A stretch of 64,000 nucleotides of DNA from an uncultured Roseovarius sp. (GTDB lineage: Bacteria; Pseudomonadota; Alphaproteobacteria; Rhodobacterales; Rhodobacteraceae). Each line of letters begins with the position of its first letter. Position 1 is the first letter of the stretch. The notes under the pieces are model-generated. The model made no database searches and was not told the DNA's origin. It worked only from the letters and a program-made list of their open reading frames with translations. The stretch spans positions 1 to 64,000 of the forward strand of contig CANNCP010000003.1 of the NCBI GenBank assembly GCA_947503145.1, given 5' to 3'. Shown here piece after piece: positions 31,543 through 40,675 of the stretch. A program made the position numbers and the translations under genes.

Positions 31543-33078
31543 ATGTCGGCTTTGGATGAGGGTCAGGTCAAGGATCAGGTCAAGGATGGCGTCGATCAGG
31601 AAACGGTCGATGCGGTGCGCGAGGTGGGCGGCGTCTATAAGCACGGCTGGTCCACCGATATCGAGATGGAGTATGCGCCCAAGGGCCTGAGCCCCGACAT
31701 CGTGCGCCTGATCTCTGAGAAGAACGAAGAACCCGAATGGATGACCGAGTGGCGGCTGGACGCCTATGCGCGCTGGCTGACCAAGAAAGAGCCGGAATGG
31801 GCGATGGTCGACTATCCTGAAATCGACTTTCAGGATCAGTATTATTACGCCCGTCCGAAATCGATGATGGTAAAGCCGAAATCGCTTGATGAGGTCGACC
31901 CAAAACTGCTGGCCACCTATGAAAAGCTGGGCATTCCGCTGCAAGAGCAGATGATTCTGGCGGGAGTCGAGGGCGCCGGGGAGGTGCCCGCCGAAGGGCG
32001 CAAGGTGGCGGTGGATGCGGTATTCGATTCCGTGTCGGTCGGCACCACCTTTCAGAAGGAACTGAAGGAGGCGGGCGTGATCTTCTGCTCGATCTCCGAA
32101 GCGATCCGCGAGTATCCCGATCTGGTCCGGAAATACCTCGGCACGGTTGTGCCGGTTTCAGACAACTTTTATGCGACGCTCAACTCGGCCGTGTTCTCTG
32201 ATGGTTCGTTTGTTTACGTGCCGCCCGGCGTGCGCTGCCCGATGGAGCTGAGCACCTATTTCCGCATCAACGCCGAAAACACCGGTCAGTTCGAGCGGAC
32301 GCTGATCATTGCCAGCAAGGGCAGTTACGTCAGCTACCTCGAAGGCTGCACTGCGCCCGCACGCGACATCGCACAGCTGCACGCGGCGGTGGTCGAGATC
32401 ATCATCGAGGAAGACGCCGAGGTGAAATATTCGACCGTTCAGAACTGGTATCCTGGCGATGAGAACGGCAAGGGCGGCATCTATAACTTTGTCACCAAAC
32501 GTGCCGATTGCCGGGGCGACCGGGCCAAGGTGATGTGGACACAGGTCGAGACCGGGTCTGCCGTGACGTGGAAATATCCCAGCTGCATCCTGCGCGGGGA
32601 CGACAGCCAGGGCGAGTTCTATTCGATCGCCATCGCCAACAACATGCAGCAGGCCGATACCGGCACCAAGATGGTCCATCTGGGCAAGCGCACCAAGTCG
32701 CGTATCGTGTCCAAGGGGATCAGTGCAGGGCGCGCGCAGAACACCTATCGCGGTTTGGTAAGTATGCACCCCAAGGCTAAGGAATCGCGCAACTATACTC
32801 AGTGCGACAGCCTTCTGATAGGGGGTGAATGCGGCGCGCATACGGTGCCCTATATCGAGGTGCGCAACAATTCCTCGCGGGTAGAGCATGAGGCGACCAC
32901 GTCCAAGGTGGATGACGACCAGATGTTCTATTGCCGCCAGCGCGGCATGGACGAGGAAGAGGCCGTGGCCTTGGTGGTCAACGGGTTCTGCAAGGACGTG
33001 TTGCAGGCTCTGCCGATGGAGTTCGCGATGGAAGCACAGCAACTGGTGGCGATTTCTCTGGAAGGCTCTGTGGGCTAG
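31543..33078 (+). CDS. sufB: Fe-S cluster assembly scaffold SufB
   Basis: A 511-residue SufB, the scaffold subunit that assembles clusters with SufC ATPase and SufD. The family core is complete: [20 protein letters not shown] near residue 205, [18 protein letters not shown] near 270, and the conserved cysteine of [15 protein letters not shown] near 421. [20 protein letters not shown] near 443 is diagnostic. The start has AAGGAAAGGAAG upstream. It lies 17 bases after the desulfurase gene and is separated from sufC by two methyltransferase-like genes. Confidence 0.97.
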   Translation: MSALDEGQVKDQVKDGVDQETVDAVREVGGVYKHGWSTDIEMEYAPKGLSPDIVRLISEKNEEPEWMTEWRLDAYARWLTKKEPEWAMVDYPEIDFQDQYYYARPKSMMVKPKSLDEVDPKLLATYEKLGIPLQEQMILAGVEGAGEVPAEGRKVAVDAVFDSVSVGTTFQKELKEAGVIFCSISEAIREYPDLVRKYLGTVVPVSDNFYATLNSAVFSDGSFVYVPPGVRCPMELSTYFRINAENTGQFERTLIIASKGSYVSYLEGCTAPARDIAQLHAAVVEIIIEEDAEVKYSTVQNWYPGDENGKGGIYNFVTKRADCRGDRAKVMWTQVETGSAVTWKYPSCILRGDDSQGEFYSIAIANNMQQADTGTKMVHLGKRTKSRIVSKGISAGRAQNTYRGLVSMHPKAKESRNYTQCDSLLIGGECGAHTVPYIEVRNNSSRVEHEATTSKVDDDQMFYCRQRGMDEEEAVALVVNGFCKDVLQALPMEFAMEAQQLVAISLEGSVG

Positions 33079-33126
33079 GCAGATGTGCTGCGCGAGCATC
33101 ATAGAGCACACGCCGGAGATGTGGCG

Positions 33127-33909
33127 ATGAGTGATATCGTGATGCCGTTGCCCGAGCAGACGGGCGCGGCATATTTCGACCTCGTCGCAGCGCAGGCTGC
33201 GCTTGCATCCGGCGCGCCGGTGGCGTTTCCGCCTTTCGAGGTCGTGCATCTGCCGCGGCTGGGCCTGTCACTGTGCCTCAATATGGCGCGCGATCCGGTG
33301 CAGGATGCCTGGCGGCGCGGCGAATTCTTTGAGGCAGAAGAGCTGGCGCTGCTGTCTGAGCATGTAAAGAGCGGCGCGCATGTTCTTGATATAGGGGCAA
33401 ATGTTGGCAATCACGCACTCTATTTCGCGACCCGGATGAAAGCCGCTCGTGTGGTGGTCGCTGAACCCAACCCGCTGGCGCTGGCACCGCTGGTCGCCAA
33501 TGTGGTAATCAACCGCCAAGAGCATGTGATAGACCTCGGCGCGTTGGGTGTGGGGCTGTCTGACGCCTCGCAAGGTGGCTTTGGCATGAAGCGGCATGAC
33601 CGCAATCTGGGCGCAACCAGGATGTTCGAAGGGCGCGGCGCGCTGGAAGTGCACGCAGGCGATGAACTTTTTGCCGACGAGGTGCCTGACTTGATCAAGA
33701 TCGACGTGGAAAGCATGGAAATCAAAGTGCTTTCCGGGCTGGAGGAGACCATAGGCAGGCACCGCCCGGTAATCCTGATCGAAGTCGACGCCGAGAATGA
33801 TGAAACCTTTGAAGGCTGGCGCGCTGCACATGGGTACGAAACGATCCAGACCATCCGCCACAGCCGCAAGAACTGCAATTACCTGGTCAGGCCGGAGGGC
33901 GCGGCATGA
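33127..33909 (+). CDS. FkbM-family methyltransferase
   Basis: A 260-residue SAM-dependent methyltransferase. Motif I is VLDIGANVGNHALYFA near residue 86, followed by VVAEPNPLALAPLVANV near 110, the PDLIKIDVESMEIKVLSGLE signature near 191 and RPVILIEVDAEN near 215, all typical of FkbM O-methyltransferases acting on sugars or lipids. The ATG follows CCGGAG. It sits inside the suf operon between sufB and sufC and overlaps the next gene by four bases. No Fe-S related role is known for the family, so this is probably an insertion into the operon. Confidence 0.85.
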   Translation: MSDIVMPLPEQTGAAYFDLVAAQAALASGAPVAFPPFEVVHLPRLGLSLCLNMARDPVQDAWRRGEFFEAEELALLSEHVKSGAHVLDIGANVGNHALYFATRMKAARVVVAEPNPLALAPLVANVVINRQEHVIDLGALGVGLSDASQGGFGMKRHDRNLGATRMFEGRGALEVHAGDELFADEVPDLIKIDVESMEIKVLSGLEETIGRHRPVILIEVDAENDETFEGWRAAHGYETIQTIRHSRKNCNYLVRPEGAA

Positions 33910-34508
33910 ATGACGTGGCGCTCATAAACCGACCTGAAGTGACCATGCCAGAGGTTGAGGCGGCACATATCGCGCGTGCCTATGCCGAGGCGTCGGTGAT
34001 CCTGGAATATGGCAGCGGTGGGTCCACGGTTCTGGCGTCGGAAATGCCTGACAAGACGGTATTTTCTGTCGAAAGTGATGAGAAATGGGCCGAAATGATG
34101 CGCGGCTGGTTTGCCCAGTCGCCCGCGGCCGCCGGTACACAGATCAGGGTGATCTGGTCCGATATCGGACCGACGCGCGAGTGGGGGTATCCCGAAACGG
34201 ACAGCGCATGGCAAGGTTATGCGCGTTATCCGCTGGCGGTCTGGGACATGCCGGACTTTCGACAGCCCGACGTGGTGCTGGTTGATGGACGTTTTCGCAC
34301 AGGATGTGCGATGGCGACAGCATTCCGGACCACGCGGCCGGTGCGGCTGCTGGTGGACGATTACAAGCGCCGCAAGGGCTATCACCGGATCGAAGAGTTT
34401 CTCGGCGCGCCGCGTCTGATCGGGCGCATGGCCGAGTTCGAGGTTATGCCGATGCCGGTCCCGGCGGACCGGTTGCTGACGATAATTCAAATGATGACGC
34501 GGCCCTGA
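33906..34508 (+). CDS. Rossmann-fold methyltransferase-like protein
   Basis: A 200-residue protein coupled to the FkbM-type gene by an ATGA overlap. A SAM-binding-like glycine motif ILEYGSGGSTVLASEM lies near residue 32, then VFSVESDEKW near 52 and PDVVLVDGRFRTGCAMA near 121, in the order expected for a class I methyltransferase fold. I do not recognise a named family with known substrate. It precedes sufC by 36 bases, which carries its own strong ribosome binding site. Confidence 0.75.
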   Translation: MNDVALINRPEVTMPEVEAAHIARAYAEASVILEYGSGGSTVLASEMPDKTVFSVESDEKWAEMMRGWFAQSPAAAGTQIRVIWSDIGPTREWGYPETDSAWQGYARYPLAVWDMPDFRQPDVVLVDGRFRTGCAMATAFRTTRPVRLLVDDYKRRKGYHRIEEFLGAPRLIGRMAEFEVMPMPVPADRLLTIIQMMTRP

Positions 34509-34544
34509 ATGCCGCAGGAACCGAATAGAAGATAGGAGCAATAA

Positions 34545-35300
34545 ATGCTTGAAATCAAGAACCTGCATGTTGAACTTGCGGAAGAAGACAAGGCCATCCT
34601 GAATGGCGTGGACCTGACTGTTGACGCAGGTACGGTGCATGCGATCATGGGGCCCAACGGGTCGGGAAAGTCGACCCTCAGCTATGTTCTGGCGGGCCGC
34701 GACGGCTATGAAGTGACCCAGGGTAGCGCGACGCTGGAAGGTGCGGACATTCTGGACATGGAGCCTGAAGAACGCGCTTCGGCGGGGCTTTTCCTGGCGT
34801 TCCAGTATCCGGTCGAAATTCCCGGCGTCGGCAACATGACGTTCCTGCGCACGGCGGTAAACGCGCAACGCAAGGCGTGCGGCAAGGAAGAGATGAGTGC
34901 GACAGAGTTTCTCAAGCTGATCCGCGCCAAGGCGAAGGAACTGCAGATCGACGCGGATATGCTGAAACGGCCCGTCAACGTGGGCTTTTCGGGCGGCGAG
35001 AAAAAGCGCAACGAAATCCTGCAAATGGCGATGCTGGAACCCAAGATGTGCATCCTTGACGAGACCGATTCAGGTCTCGACGTGGACGCGATGAAACTGG
35101 TTAGTGAAGGCGTGAACGGGCTCCGCGATGCCGGACGAGCATTCCTGGTTATCACGCATTATCAGAGACTTCTGGATCACATCAAACCTGACTTCGTACA
35201 CATCATGGCCGATGGCCGCATCGTCAAGACCGGTGGGCCGGAACTGGCGCTTGAGGTCGAGAAGAACGGGTATTCGGACATCTTGTCGGAGGTGGTATGA
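34545..35300 (+). CDS. sufC: Fe-S assembly ATPase SufC
   Basis: A 251-residue ABC-type ATPase of the SufBCD complex. Walker A is GPNGSGKSTLS near residue 36, the signature is GFSGGEKKRNEILQMA near 147, Walker B is MCILDETDSGLD near 168 and the switch histidine is in VITHYQRLL near 203. The SufC-specific FQYPVEIPGV segment is near residue 87. AGGAG lies five bases upstream. The stop overlaps the sufD start. Confidence 0.97.
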   Translation: MLEIKNLHVELAEEDKAILNGVDLTVDAGTVHAIMGPNGSGKSTLSYVLAGRDGYEVTQGSATLEGADILDMEPEERASAGLFLAFQYPVEIPGVGNMTFLRTAVNAQRKACGKEEMSATEFLKLIRAKAKELQIDADMLKRPVNVGFSGGEKKRNEILQMAMLEPKMCILDETDSGLDVDAMKLVSEGVNGLRDAGRAFLVITHYQRLLDHIKPDFVHIMADGRIVKTGGPELALEVEKNGYSDILSEVV

Positions 35301-36586
35301 TGGCGTTGGCACAAGCAAAGCAAAGCGCCACCGAGGCGAGGATCGCGGCACTGGAAATACCCGCCGGAGCAGGCTGGGCCAAGACCGCGCGCGAGAGCGC
35401 GTTGGCGCGCGTGATCGCGATGGGACTGCCCGACCGGCGGGACGAATATTGGAAATTCACCCGGCCTGACACATTTGTGCAGCCCACCCCCCCCGAGGCG
35501 GCGCTGTTCGCCCCAAAGGAGACCCCGATCTTTGACTCGCTTGACCGGCTCAAGATCGTCTTTGTCGATGGGGTCTTCGACGCCGAAGCGAGCGACGATC
35601 TGACGCTGGAGGGGGTGCAGATCGAGCGTCTGGCAGACGTCATGCAGACCGATATCCACTGGGCGCGCGACCTTTACGGCGTGCTGGAGACACGCGGACA
35701 GGACCCGGTTGCGCGGTCGCTGGCGGCGCTGAACACGGCGGTGGCAACGGACGGCATCGTGCTGCATGTGACGGGGAAGGTCAGCAAGCCGATCAACCTG
35801 ATTTACCACCATGGATCAACGACATCTGATGCGATGCTGCACCATCTGGTCAAGTTGGAGCCAGAGGCATCCATCACCATGCTGGAGACCGGCCCGGCGG
35901 CGGCAAGGCTTAACAAGACGGTTGAGGTCGAGGTTGCCGATCGGGCGGCGTTTCATCACGTCCGCGTTCAGGGGCGCGACCACGAGCGGCGTGCGGTGAC
36001 GCATATGTTTGCCCGGTTGGGGGAGGAAAGCCAGTTCAAGTCTTTCACCATGACCGCCAACGGCCAGCTCACGCGTAATGAATGCGTGATCGAGCTGACC
36101 GGCGACGACGCGATTGCCCATGTCGCCGGTGCGGCGATGGGAGATGGCGATTTTGTGCATGACGACACCGTGTTCATCACCCACGATGCCCAACGCTGCG
36201 AGAGCCGACAGGTGTTCAAGAAAGTGCTGCGCAACGGGGCGACAGGTATTTTTCAGGGCAAGATCCTGGTCAAGGCCGACGCCCAGAAAACCGACGGCTA
36301 CCAGATCAGCCAGTCATTGCTGCTGGATGGCGACAGCCAGTTTCTGGCCAAGCCAGAGCTGGAGATCTACGCCGATGACGTTGTGTGTTCGCATGGTTCG
36401 ACCTCGGGCGCGATCGACGAGGAGGCGCTGTTTTACCTGCGGGCGCGGGGCGTGCCGCAGGGGCTTGCGACTGATCTGCTGACGCTCGCCTTCCTTGCCG
36501 AAGCGGTCGAGGAGGTCGAGGACGAGACGCTGCGCGAGGAGGTGGTCGGGCACTTGGCGGGCTGGCTGGAGCGGCGGCGCGGCTGA
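35297..36586 (+). CDS. sufD: Fe-S assembly protein SufD
   Basis: A 429-residue SufD, partner of SufB in the SufBC2D scaffold. The N-terminal helical part contains the LPDRRDEYWKFTRPD motif near residue 45; the beta-helix core includes IFQGKILVKADAQKTDGYQ near 318 and the C-terminal HGSTSGAIDEEALFYLRARG near 360, conserved with SufB. It starts at the first of two ATGs overlapping the sufC stop. The stop shares its last base with the next start (TGATG), so translation is coupled through the operon. Confidence 0.95.
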   Translation: MMALAQAKQSATEARIAALEIPAGAGWAKTARESALARVIAMGLPDRRDEYWKFTRPDTFVQPTPPEAALFAPKETPIFDSLDRLKIVFVDGVFDAEASDDLTLEGVQIERLADVMQTDIHWARDLYGVLETRGQDPVARSLAALNTAVATDGIVLHVTGKVSKPINLIYHHGSTTSDAMLHHLVKLEPEASITMLETGPAAARLNKTVEVEVADRAAFHHVRVQGRDHERRAVTHMFARLGEESQFKSFTMTANGQLTRNECVIELTGDDAIAHVAGAAMGDGDFVHDDTVFITHDAQRCESRQVFKKVLRNGATGIFQGKILVKADAQKTDGYQISQSLLLDGDSQFLAKPELEIYADDVVCSHGSTSGAIDEEALFYLRARGVPQGLATDLLTLAFLAEAVEEVEDETLREEVVGHLAGWLERRRG

Positions 36587-37071
36587 TGCCGGTCACACGC
36601 GACATCGTGGCCACCTATCGTAGCCCCCGGCGGGTGTTCCGCCGTCAGCTGGCCCTGGGCGCGCGCGAGGATCGTGCGCTTGCCGTGCTGATGGCAGGCT
36701 GCGTTGTCGTGTTTATCGCCCAGATGCCGCGTCTTGCCCGCCAGGCGCATCTCAGCGGCGAGGATCTGAACCCGCTGCTGGGCGGCACGTTGCTGGCCTG
36801 GGTGTTCATCGCGCCGCTGATCCTCTATGCGCTGGCGTTGATCGCCCATTGGGCTGCCCGCGCCTTTGGCGGCAAGGGCAGCCCTTATGGCGCACGCATG
36901 GCGCTTTTCTGGACGATACTGGCGTCGTCACCGCTGATCCTGTTGAACGGTCTTGTGGCCGGGTTCATCGGGCCGGGTCCAGCACTCTCGCTGGTCGGGC
37001 TGGTGTGGCTGGCGGTCTTTGGTTGGTTCTGGGGCGCCTGCCTATATGAAGCGGAGTGGGGCGTGCCATGA
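36586..37071 (+). CDS. Yip1-type membrane protein 1
   Basis: A 161-residue inner-membrane protein, with YRSPRRVFRRQLALGAREDR at its cytoplasmic N-terminus and about four transmembrane segments (residues 38-54, 74-96, 110-124 and 130-150). The layout fits the bacterial Yip1 domain. It starts in the TGATG overlap with sufD and its own stop overlaps the next Yip1-like gene. A role in membrane attachment of the suf machinery is conceivable but unproven. Confidence 0.75.
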   Translation: MPVTRDIVATYRSPRRVFRRQLALGAREDRALAVLMAGCVVVFIAQMPRLARQAHLSGEDLNPLLGGTLLAWVFIAPLILYALALIAHWAARAFGGKGSPYGARMALFWTILASSPLILLNGLVAGFIGPGPALSLVGLVWLAVFGWFWGACLYEAEWGVP

Positions 37072-37670
37072 TGGACCGGACGTTCTTCATTGACCTCGCG
37101 CGCGAGACGCTCTTTGCGCCGCGCAGTGCCGCAAGCCGCATTATGGCGTTGAACCTGCCATCGCAGGGTCTCTGGATGGCGCTGGTGCTGATGGCGGTCC
37201 TCAATGCGATTGTCTATTCGGCGTCGCTTCACCTGTCGGCACCGATGGATTCGTCGACAATGGCGATGATCCCGCCGGTTTTCCGTTCGCCGCTGCTGTT
37301 TTCGATGGCATTGGGTGGCGTGCTGGTGCTGACCATCTTTGCGCTGACCAGGGTCGGAGAAAAGATGGGGGGCACCGGGACCCTCGTGGATGTTCTGGCG
37401 CTGATGACCTGGCTACAGGTGCTACGCTTTGCACTGCAACTGGCAGTCGTGGTGCTGATGCTGCTGGTGCCGTCTCTTGGTGGGATCCTCGTGATGGTGG
37501 CTTCGGTCTGGGGGGTGATCATTCTGGTCGCGTTCATCGACCGGGCGCATGGATACGCAAATCTTTTCAAGGCTGCCGGTGTGATCATCATCGCCGTACT
37601 TGCCATCGTGATCGGCCTCTCGCTGGTCCTGGGCACTATCGGAGCCGCCGTTTTTGCAGGAGTGAGCTGA
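37068..37670 (+). CDS. Yip1-type membrane protein 2
   Basis: A 200-residue membrane protein related in layout to its upstream neighbour: a short N-terminal DLARETLFAPRSAASRI segment and five hydrophobic helices from residue 30 to the C-terminus. It starts at the ATG overlapping the upstream stop (ATGA) and ends in the TGATG overlap with sufS. Two adjacent Yip1-like genes in the suf operon suggest a heteromeric membrane partner; function unknown. Confidence 0.78.
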   Translation: MMDRTFFIDLARETLFAPRSAASRIMALNLPSQGLWMALVLMAVLNAIVYSASLHLSAPMDSSTMAMIPPVFRSPLLFSMALGGVLVLTIFALTRVGEKMGGTGTLVDVLALMTWLQVLRFALQLAVVVLMLLVPSLGGILVMVASVWGVIILVAFIDRAHGYANLFKAAGVIIIAVLAIVIGLSLVLGTIGAAVFAGVS

Positions 37671-38890
37671 TGCTCGATATCGCCAAGGTCAGGGCCGATT
37701 TTCCGATCCTTTCGCGTGAGGTGAACGGCAAGCCGCTGGTTTATCTCGACAATGGCGCGTCTGCGCAAAAGCCGCAGGTGGTGATCGACACGATCACGCG
37801 CGCCTATTCTTATGAATATGCCAACGTGCATCGCGGCCTGCATTATCTGAGCAACGTCGCGACCGAAAAATACGAAGGCGTGCGCAGTACCATCGCGCGG
37901 TTTCTGGGGGTCGCGGACGAGCATCAGATCGTGCTGAATTCCGGCGCGACCGAAGGGATCAACATGATCGCTTACGCCTGGGCGATGCCGCGGTTCCAGC
38001 CGGGCGACGAGATCGTGCTGAGCGTGATGGAGCATCACGCCAACATCGTCCCGTGGCACTTCCTGCGCGAGCGGCAGGGCGTGGTACTGAAATGGGTGGA
38101 TGTGGACAGCTCGGGCGCGCTTGACCCGCAGGCGGTGATTGACGCCATTGGCCCCAAAACCAGGTTGGTGGCGATCACCCATCTTAGCAACGTGCTGGGT
38201 ACGGTGGTGGACGTGAAGGCGATCTGCGACGCTGCCCGCGCGCGCGGCGTGCCGGTGCTGGTCGATGGTAGCCAGGCGGCGGTGCACATGCCGGTCAATG
38301 TAGATGATATCGGATGTGATTTCTACGCGATCACCGGCCACAAGCTCTATGGTCCGTCCGGGTCTGGCGCGATCTTTGTCCACAAGGACAGGCTGGCCGA
38401 GATGCGCCCCTTCATTGGCGGCGGCGACATGATCCGCGAAGTCACGAAGGATGCGGTTAGCTACAATGATCCGCCGATGAAGTTCGAAGCCGGCACCCCC
38501 GCAATCGTGCCGACCATCGGGCTGGGGACGGCGCTGGAATACATGATGACGTTGGGCATGGAGAACGTCGCGGCGCATGAGGTGCGGTTGCGTGATTACG
38601 CACAGGCCAGGCTGGGCGGGCTGAACTGGCTGCAACTACAGGGCGATGCCCCCGGCAAGGCGGCGATCTTCAGCTTCACGCTGGATGGGGCAGGGCATGC
38701 ACATGATATTTCCACGATCCTCGACAAGAAAGGCGTTGCGGTACGCGCGGGCCATCACTGTGCGCAGCCGTTGATGGAACATCTGGGCGTGACGGCAACC
38801 TGCCGGGCCTCCTTTGGTCTCTACAATACCGAAGCCGAGGTTGACGCGCTGGTCGACGCACTGGAACTATGCCATGATCTCTTGGGCTGA
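37670..38890 (+). CDS. sufS: Cysteine desulfurase SufS
   Basis: A 406-residue group II desulfurase of normal length. The PLP lysine lies in AITGHKLYGPSGSGA near residue 222, the catalytic cysteine in VRAGHHCAQPLMEHLG near 358, and NVHRGLHYLSNVATE near 48 is typical of SufS. It supplies sulfur to the SufBCD complex. No sufE or sufU gene is visible nearby. It closes the operon. Confidence 0.96.
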   Translation: MLDIAKVRADFPILSREVNGKPLVYLDNGASAQKPQVVIDTITRAYSYEYANVHRGLHYLSNVATEKYEGVRSTIARFLGVADEHQIVLNSGATEGINMIAYAWAMPRFQPGDEIVLSVMEHHANIVPWHFLRERQGVVLKWVDVDSSGALDPQAVIDAIGPKTRLVAITHLSNVLGTVVDVKAICDAARARGVPVLVDGSQAAVHMPVNVDDIGCDFYAITGHKLYGPSGSGAIFVHKDRLAEMRPFIGGGDMIREVTKDAVSYNDPPMKFEAGTPAIVPTIGLGTALEYMMTLGMENVAAHEVRLRDYAQARLGGLNWLQLQGDAPGKAAIFSFTLDGAGHAHDISTILDKKGVAVRAGHHCAQPLMEHLGVTATCRASFGLYNTEAEVDALVDALELCHDLLG

Positions 38891-39112
38891 GCGGGGCAGG
38901 AACGATCGCGCGGTTCGCCGGTGTTGATTTGGCGTTGCGGGCAGCGCCGGGGCGGTTTATATCGCGGCGCAGGCACCTGTGGCCCAGTCAGCTAGAACGC
39001 TGCCCTTATGGGGTCGTGTCGAAGGCGGGCAAGATACTGTAACGAAAAGGAAACACCTCGGTCACGATATGGACCCCAACGATTAGTCCAACGAATGACC
39101 GGGAATCAATGC

Positions 39113-39189
39113 GGACCCATAGCTCAGCTGGATAGAGTGTCGCCCTCCGAAGGCGAAGGTCGTAGGTTCGAATCCTACTGGGTCCGCCA
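39113..39189 (+). tRNA. tRNA-Arg (anticodon CCG)
   Basis: A 77-nt tRNA: acceptor GGACCCA pairs with TGGGTCC, TA at positions 8-9, D-arm GCTCAGCTGGATAGAGT, anticodon stem TCGCC/GGCGA with loop CTCCGAA (anticodon CCG, reading CGG), T-arm GTAGGTTCGAATCCTAC, discriminator G and an encoded CCA. The 222 bases before it after sufS contain no gene. Confidence 0.95.
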
Positions 39190-39312
39190 TCATCTCTATT
39201 AAGTACCTTATTCTAAAAGGTGTTAATGGGCATGGCACAGCCTTACCATCATTCCGCCACGCTAACCGCTTGCCCCTCGGCCCCGGCCTGCCTTACACAA
39301 GGCTTTGAACCG

Positions 39313-39427
39313 CTAAAGCGTTCCGCGTATGATCTGGCTCGCAGGCTGAACGCGAAGCGCTTGTAATATTGACAGGTCTACTGCGCTTCGCCTTGCTCGT
39401 GCTTTCGCAAACAAGGCAAGACGCTTC
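39313..39427. repeat. CTAAAGCGTT stem-loop and adjoining inverted repeat before fabB
   Basis: CTAAAGCGTT at 39313-39322 opens a hairpin closing with GAACGC at 39348-39353. Downstream GCCTTG (39390-39395) pairs with CAAGGC (39412-39417), flanked by further partial complementarity. A TTGACA hexamer at 39369 lies between them but has no good partner -10. The composite ends 15 bases before the fabB start. Confidence 0.6.
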
Positions 39428-39441
39428 AAGGGAGATTGCCT

Positions 39442-40671
39442 ATGCGCCGCGTCGTCGTAACAGGGATCGGCATCGTATCCTCCATCGGGAATAATACCGG
39501 CGAGGTTCTGGCCTCGCTGCGAGAGGGCCGGTCAGGCATCATCGCCAACGAGGCGATGAAAGAGCACGGCTTTCGCAGCCAGATTGCCGGAGCGGTCGAT
39601 CTGGATGTCTCCGAACATGTGGACAAGCGCACACTGCGCTTCATGGGACCCGGTGCCGCGTATGCGCATATTGCCATGGGCCAGGCGATTACCGATGCGG
39701 GGCTGGAAGAAAAGGACGTGGTGGACCCGATGACGGGCCTGATTGCAGGGTCGGGCGGGCCGTCCACCTCGGCCATATTGCAGGCACATCAGACGGTGCT
39801 GAAGACCGGCGCGACCAAACGGATCGGCCCCTTTGCAGTGCCCAAATGCATGTCCTCGACGGTGAGCGCTAATCTGGCGACAGCCTATCAGATCAAGGGT
39901 ATGAACTTCTCAATCACCTCTGCCTGTTCAACCTCGCTGCATTGTATCGGCATGGCGGCACAGCAGGTGGCACTGGGCACACAGGACGTGATGTTTGCAG
40001 GCGGCGGAGAAGAGCTGGACTGGACATTATCGTGCCTTTTCGACGCGATGGGCGCAATGTCGAGTAAATACAACGACACGCCAGAGCGCGCGAGCCGGGC
40101 CTTTGATGCGGGACGTGACGGGTTCGTGATTTCGGGCGGCGGGGCCATCGTGGTGCTGGAAAGCCTGGAGCGGGCAGAGGCGCGCGGTGCGAAAATCTAT
40201 GCCGAAGTCACCGGGTTTGCCGCCACATCGGATGGGGCCGACATGGTCGCGCCCTCGGGCGAGGGTGGCGAACGGGCGATGCGTGGTGCGCTGCGCACGC
40301 TGCCTCAGGGTCGCAGCGTCAGCTATATCAACGCGCATGGCACCTCGACCCCCGTTGGTGATGTCGGCGAGGTCGAGGCCGTGCGGCGCGTTTTCGGACA
40401 GGGGACGACACCGCCGATGAGTTCCACCAAGTCGATGACCGGCCACAGCCAGGGCGCGACCGGCGCGCAGGAGGCGATCTATTGCCTGCTGGCGCTGGAG
40501 CATGATTTCATCATCCCGTCGATCAATATCGAAACGCTTGATCCGGCGCTGGACCCGGCCGAGATCGCGACGGTGCGGGTGGATGATGCCGGGCTCGACA
40601 CGGTGATGACCAATTCCTTTGGTTTTGGTGGCACGAATGGCTCGATGCTGCTGAGCAGATACCAAGGATGA
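39442..40671 (+). CDS. fabB: Beta-ketoacyl-ACP synthase I
   Basis: A 409-residue condensing enzyme for fatty acid elongation, required for the unsaturated branch. The catalytic cysteine is in SITSACSTSLHCIG near residue 161, and the two histidines in NAHGTSTPVGD near 297 and KSMTGHSQGATGA near 331. The opening RRVVVTGIGIVSSIGNN is typical. GGGAG lies before the ATG. fabI follows after four bases. fabA, the usual partner, is not in this window upstream. Confidence 0.95.
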   Translation: MRRVVVTGIGIVSSIGNNTGEVLASLREGRSGIIANEAMKEHGFRSQIAGAVDLDVSEHVDKRTLRFMGPGAAYAHIAMGQAITDAGLEEKDVVDPMTGLIAGSGGPSTSAILQAHQTVLKTGATKRIGPFAVPKCMSSTVSANLATAYQIKGMNFSITSACSTSLHCIGMAAQQVALGTQDVMFAGGGEELDWTLSCLFDAMGAMSSKYNDTPERASRAFDAGRDGFVISGGGAIVVLESLERAEARGAKIYAEVTGFAATSDGADMVAPSGEGGERAMRGALRTLPQGRSVSYINAHGTSTPVGDVGEVEAVRRVFGQGTTPPMSSTKSMTGHSQGATGAQEAIYCLLALEHDFIIPSINIETLDPALDPAEIATVRVDDAGLDTVMTNSFGFGGTNGSMLLSRYQG

Positions 40672-40675
40672 TTTC

